Source of the DNA: Pilaira anomala | Lineage: Eukaryota > Mucoromycota > Mucoromycetes > Mucorales > Mucoraceae | Assembly (NCBI GenBank): GCA_025716855.1 | Contig: JAIXMQ010000067.1 | Span: 62,001-126,000, forward strand | Direction of reading: 5' to 3' | DNA: 64,000 nucleotides | In this document: one piece after another, positions 58,725 to 64,000 of the stretch | Numbering within the stretch: the stretch's first letter is position 1 | Layout of the letters: every line of letters begins with the position of its first letter | Position numbers and translations under genes: made by a program | The notes under the pieces: model-generated | Seen by the model: the letters and a program-made list of their open reading frames with translations, nothing else | Told to the model about the DNA's origin: nothing | The model's database searches: none

Positions 58725-61685
58725 CTACCAATATCGTACATCAGCAGGTCCTTCTACCGTAGATACAGCCGTCGTTGTAACCGTAGTCGTATTCGGTGAA
58801 TCCACCGCTACCCTTTTATTCTCATCCTGTAAAAAACCCAATAAGAAACTCTGTGAAGGAGAACTAGGTAAATCCACCACCGATGATTTATTTGCCGGTG
58901 AGACAATTGAAGAAAGTAACTGCGTATTTGACTGTGTTCCGAAATACGCGTTCCATTCGTCTGTATCTAAAGAGCTTGGCATTCCCCAGAACGCCGTACC
59001 AAGTGGATCGAATTGATCTGGTTGTGTTGTTGTAGATGGTCCAGGTATGATGCCCGGTGCAGCAAATGGATCCATAGTAGGTGTTGTATTAGTAATAAAT
59101 GTAGGTGGTGATGAGGTATTATGCTGGTGATGATGATTATGAGGAGGATGATGATTTGAAGAAGATCGAACAGATGATATAGGCACTTGAGATGAAATGC
59201 CTGCAGTATTAGATGAATAGTTGCTCATATAATCAGTTGATGAACGTTGTTGTTGTTGTTGTTGTTGTTGTTGTTGCTGTTGAGATGTTGAATAATCAGA
59301 CATACTTGAACTTCGTATATTTCCTGCCTGTGGTGGCGATTGATTCCAATGATGTTGATTATTAAAATCAATCGTAGGAGGTCTATTAAAATTCATTTCT
59401 ATTGGTGAAGAAGTCAATGGAGGTATTATATCATTGTCAGTACTAGTAGTAGTCATCTCTGGTGAATTTGGTACAGCAATAGATGGTGGTGGGCTAGGTT
59501 TATTGACTTTTTTAGGTACATATTTATCACATTCTAACTTGATATCACGTAATCCAGCCAAATCACCAAGAATATTACAACATCTTGCAGCATTCATCCA
59601 AGTAATTTCTAATTCATCCAGTGCACGCATGATACGATTGATATTGATTTTAGCATCAAATGCTTTTTCTGCTTCATCTGAGGATGCCAACTTGATAAAG
59701 ATAATACCAGCTGTAAATACGAAAAAGACAGAAAAGTTATATACAAACTTCAAATGATTTTCACCTAGCATAATATTAATGATATCCAGAATAGACGAAG
59801 CTGCCGATTCACAAATTTCATAAGAAGGTAATGATATGGGTAATTGAGATTGAGTGGGCCCAGGAATAAATGACCGATGTAATAAAATGACAGTTGTATA
59901 ATAAATCATGTGTAATTGACAGATAGGAGAAGGAGGATCGGGTGTGATTTCACCTGCTTGAGTATTTGGTAATTTGTACTGTAAAGAAAGTGGCAAATTC
60001 TGATGCCATTGAGTTAATTGTTGATTTAATGTAGTCAAGATCATATCGATATGATGTGAAGATGTATGTTGTCTTGCTTTTGCATAATAAATATTCTTTA
60101 GGACATGACCCAGAATATCACAAATCTTGATAGATTGAATAAATACTTCTAAAAGTTTGGCGGGCGGTCGTGCCGAGTCCTTACAGGTAGGTTTAATCAA
60201 TTCATCATCATCTACTGAAGGAAAGGGTACATCACAATCTCTTTCTTCAAAGTTGGCTGATCGACCATAAATTGCACTCGTGATTCTATCTACAATAAAA
60301 CAACACCAAAACACTCTCTTTCGTTTCTCTCTTTCTTCTGGTGAAATATTCCAATGATCACAGTTACGGTTTAAGCCTAAATCTTGAGCCATACGAAACG
60401 CCTAGAAAAAATAAAACAGTTTAGTATGCAATATAAATAAAAAATTGTTTGTTTGTAAGAATTTACCATGCCGCTGTACAACCAAGCACGAGCAGCTTTC
60501 ATTGCGCCCATTTGATGACTAGCCATTAGTAATAAAGCCTGTACAGTAGAAATACGTGGTGTATCATAATAATCATCTAATAAACATTTAGCTCTTTCAA
60601 AAAAGATATCACCAGCAGTATCAGGTAAATTTGGATCAGATCTCACACGTTCATCAGGGGAAACTCGGGACGCAATAGCATAAATTGCATTTAACAAGAG
60701 TGGAGAGATAGGTTCAAGTGGAGAAAGACTACATACCAATCTCTTTTTATAGAACATGGGTAGGACAGGATAAAAATGAGTCAGATACAACAGTACTAAA
60801 TGTTCAGATAAATCTTTTGGTGGTAATTCCAATGGATCTACTGCTACATTGGTATACTTTGTTGTTGTGGTTGTATGTTTAGCATTGCTATTATTCACTT
60901 TGGATTTATGACAGTATCCAGAAAGATGAAAGGCTCCGTTTTGATATGTTCGACTGTTTTGTAATAAATAAAATCCTGAAGATTTACCAAGATATCGAAC
61001 TTGACCATTCTCATCCATTGAGAGTTGACCTTTACTACTATCATCTTCTACTAATTCTGATTGACTTAAGGTAGGACTACTATTGAATAAAGGTGATAAG
61101 GAAGAAGATTCAGTTGTATTGTTGTTGTAGTTATTATTAGTATCGATTTTGATAGTTTTTCTACGTTGTCTACGTTGTGGTCTTGCTTTAATTTGTTCTC
61201 CTAAAGGTGTTTCTAATGGAGATTTTAACTCTTTGAGTAATTCTTTTGTTCGTGGATCTTCTTCCTCTTTCACAAAATCATTTAAATAACTTTCTAATTT
61301 TTGTAATCTATTCTCTATTGCTTCAATATATCCTTTTGGTGGTCCCCTCTAATAATTTTTTTTAAAGAAATAAACATAAATATAAATAAAATTTAAAAAA
61401 AAACTATTTCCGGAGAAGCGGATATAATTTTGGTTGTTGTTGTATAATCATGACTCACCTTTTTTGTGGTGTCTTTATAACTACATTCTAAATTAAATGC
61501 TAGACAATTACTACAAACAGGTGCTGCACCATCACATTTTATCTTTTTTCTTCTACATAAATCGCTATTTTAAGAAAATTTAAATTTCCATGTACATAAA
61601 TACATAAAGGAGGCATATTTTTATTTTACCAGGCACGACTCACTCTCTGTCTTTTGACAGTAGCATCATCACTGCTTAAAGACAT
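58725..61685 (-). CDS. Zn(II)2Cys6 fungal transcription factor
   Basis: Four exons (61685-61630, 61564-61459, 61348-60467, 60401-58725) total 2721 nt, or 906 residues. The binuclear cluster CDLCRRKKIKCDGAAPVC is completed by SNCLAFNLEC: Cys at 19, 22, 29, 35, 38 and 45, regular C-x2-C-x6-C-x5-C-x2-C-x6-C spacing. It is preceded by a basic stretch and followed by a linker and short coiled coil (YIEAIENRLQKLESYL). The middle homology region (Fungal_trans) runs from about residue 220: YLTHFYPVLPMFYKKRL, then DLGLNRNCDHWNISPEERE and RVFWCCFIVDRITSAIYGR. The C-terminal third is Ser/Pro/Gln/His-rich with a Q run, typical of activation domains. The layout is like XlnR/Cat8-type regulators, but the target pathway cannot be read from sequence. 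Intron 1 splits the first Cys codon. Confidence 0.93.
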
Positions 61686-62695
61686 GTTTGTTATTTTTAA
61701 AGGAAAAAAAAAAGAAAGTTATAAACTGAAATGAAATGAAGAAAAGAGAAAAAGAGATTCCTTTTTTTTTTTTTAAAGATCACTTTTTTTCTTTTTTTTT
61801 GAGTGAATAGAATAATAAACTCAGATTTAAAAAAAAAATAAAAATAACAAAAACCTCTCTTTTTGTCTCTTTTTCGTTACATATTAAAGGGACAGGTCTC
61901 GGACTGGAATGAAACTGTATTTTAATCTTACGTCATGGTAACTGTATCCAAGATACTGTTTTCTTATTTATTTATTTTTTATTTGATGATACACAATTAA
62001 TTGTACATGAAGGGCAATTTTTGCAGAAAAATGCAACATTTTCTCCACTTCACTCTTTTCTATATGAATAACTCGATTTTTTTTTTTACCATTCAGCATC
62101 AATTTTCATATTGGCTTTTATATATGAATATATATAAAATTATACCCGGAAGTCTATATAAAGACTAGAGGATGATATCTTAAGATCTACGGCGGCCATT
62201 GGTACGACAAACATAAAGATAAAGGTTTTATATCGCTATTTACCTTTTTATATATATATATATATATATATATTCTGCTCAAAGCAAAAAGTATATATAT
62301 AATGCTACTTTGTATTGTCCTTAAACACTTTGCTGCATAGTAGATAGACTCTTGCAATACCTGATTTTAATTAATAGACATCTTTCAAGAGATAAACATG
62401 TCTGTTTATGGGAACAATAATGATAATCTCTCTCTCTCTCTCTCCTGTCTGACTCAGCAAGACTAAATCGTTGCTAAGCACTTGTCATACCCAATCAAAC
62501 ATCCAAATCCGTTTTATTTTGACCAAATCAAGATATTTTTTTTTTTAAAATTAAGCTTCTAAAAATACAAATAAAAAAGAGAGATTTATTTTGGGTTATG
62601 TATGTGTGTATGGTTTAGATTACATGAAAATTAAAATTATATAGATAAAAAAAGTTTTTTTTTTCTTGGTTTTTTTTTTCTTTGGTATGAATACT
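61686..62695. promoter_or_regulatory. Transcription factor upstream region
   Basis: 1.0 kb upstream of the transcription factor and downstream of the class V myosin, both on the minus strand. It holds T and A runs, (TA)n at 62250-62271 and (TC)n at 62428-62443. No coding signal. Confidence 0.5.
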
Positions 62696-64000
62696 TTAAG
62701 AGGCAACAGTATTAGCCATCTCATTATTTTGTTGAATTAAACTAGTTAAACGACGAAGACGCTTCAAGTTCAACTAAAGTATTAAAAAAAAAAAGATAAA
62801 TAAATAAATAATAATAAGCTTTTGTGTCATCAAGACTTACCCAAGATGGAAGATAGATTTCTGATCTAGTATCTCTTGGCACAGGTACTTCAAAAGGATT
62901 TGAAGTACTTTCAATAGAAACCGAATCTAATAACAAGACATCACTTTTATCTCCACTCACCACATGAGAAGCGACTGCCTTCAAGATTTCTGGCTTAATT
63001 GGATTTTCATAATCTGCGGTATAATACTGTGAAATCAATTTCTGAATTTGAGTAGGTGATAAGATCCAACAGACATCATAAATATTCTCAATATCTTCCA
63101 AAGTAGCCTTTTTGAATTGAAGTAATTTAGTCGTCTGCATCAAATGTTCCAACTGAAGTGCTCCTTCTGGTATATCATGACTCTTACACCATTCTTCAAT
63201 ACGTGTAATATTATATTGAATCTGCATCGCTCTCTTCCAAGAACAAAAGTTCTTTCGCATCAATAAATCATTAAATGCTGAAACACCAATCAATTTCAAT
63301 AATTCAGTTAATGCCTGTGTAGCCACAGATTGTTCAATATAATAGCATTTCATCGTTCTCCAGATCTTGTTCAAGAAATTCAATAAATCATCCATAGAGT
63401 AACTAGGTTGACTAGATCCAATCAATAACTTGTTAAAGAATCGACCATTATCACTTGTAATAAATCCAGGTAACGATTGTCCTTCGACTACAGCAGGTAC
63501 AATCATCTTGCTTAAATGTTTCTTAATTTCCTTCATCCAAGCATGATAGATATTATCTTCCAAACACTGCATTTCAAACTTGATCGTCTCCATCAACTTA
63601 CTGAAATCATGTCGTCCCATCGACTTACGTTTATCCTGGAACAACTCTTGATCAATTTCAATATGTGCAATACAAATCAATGATAATAATTCATGCACAT
63701 TTGTCAACCAAAACGTACAAGGCACAACCGCATCTTCATCCGTAAAGCTCAAAAATTGTTTTTGAATCGTATCCATCACATTAAACAATAATCTTTCGGA
63801 TTCTTGTATATACCCAAATTCCCACATCTCATTCACTACCACACTAATTGTATGAGCAGGGAACAAGATTTCCTTTTGAGAAGGTGGGTTCTGTAAAGTA
63901 GGTAAAGGCATCTTGACCGACTTGATCAATCCTTGAAGAATTTCTTCTTGTAATGCATCTTCATTACGTAATAAAGCATGAATCTCTTCTTCAGGACTTT
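62696..64000 (-). CDS. Class V myosin, C-terminal DIL cargo-binding tail (partial)
   Basis: The 3' end of an actin-based cargo motor. The last exon is 62773-62696; the preceding exon begins before the window edge and ends at 62841. About 420 residues are visible in frame to position 64000. The segment has the dilute (DIL) domain course: TFWLTNVHELLSLICIAHIE, then QCLEDNIYHAWMKEIKKHLS, then LLNFLNKIWRTMKCYYIEQS, FNDLLMRKNFCSWKRAMQIQ, YNITRIEEWC and LEHLMQTTKLLQF. The motor, IQ and coiled-coil parts lie outside the window. The protein ends NNEMANTVAS. Role in vesicle and organelle transport to hyphal tips is from the known family. Confidence 0.93.

Overview
This window is nuclear DNA of a filamentous fungus, most likely an early-diverging one of the Mucorales (Mucoromycota). 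The genes are split by many short GT-AG introns with T-rich 3' ends. The DNA is very AT-rich with long A and T runs. The accessory genes resemble families I associate with Mucor/Rhizopus-type genomes. I could not run any search, so the order-level placement is an inference.

Layout. Positions 1-24,170 and 58,700-64,000 are ordinary gene-dense DNA. In order: ribosomal protein eL20; mitochondrial ribosomal protein bS16m; a ricin-B-like lectin protein; an MFS sugar transporter; an AtuA/DUF1446 protein; a multi-KH RNA-binding protein; the GET3 ATPase, 107 bp upstream of a farnesylatable type I J-protein; an RTA1-like 7TM protein; and a SWIM-RING protein with an array of SUMO-consensus motifs. The far end has a Zn2Cys6 transcription factor and the DIL tail of a class V myosin that runs off the window. 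For most of the intron-containing genes I added up the exon lengths, and the totals divide exactly by three. This supports those models.

Positions 24,135-46,633 form a very large inverted repeat. Its arms are about 7.85 kb each and nearly identical, and they flank a 6.8-kb spacer holding an intact class I myosin gene. The left arm looks like the original. It is continuous with the SWIM-RING coding sequence on its outer side and with the last exon of a decayed gene on its inner side. The right arm cuts both off. Each arm carries a lineage-specific double zinc-finger ORF (intact on the right, frameshifted on the left), several minisatellites, a 1.7-kb interspersed repeat and a decayed accessory gene.

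Positions 46,634-58,700 are accessory DNA: fragments of Tc1/mariner-like transposases, a Harbinger (HARBI1-like) transposase lacking its C-terminus, and a third, diverged copy of the 1.7-kb repeat. They also hold two larger genes of a poorly known family. These two, the decayed gene in the arms and a promoter-plus-start fragment at 55.15-55.30 kb are four traces of what I think is one family: an N-terminal zinc-finger-like part followed by a core with spaced D, E and K residues, reminiscent of PD-(D/E)XK nucleases. This is the best candidate for an undescribed system in the window.

The housekeeping genes have clear roles in translation, membrane-protein targeting, actin-based transport and sugar uptake, but apart from GET3 and the J-protein I see no functional cluster.
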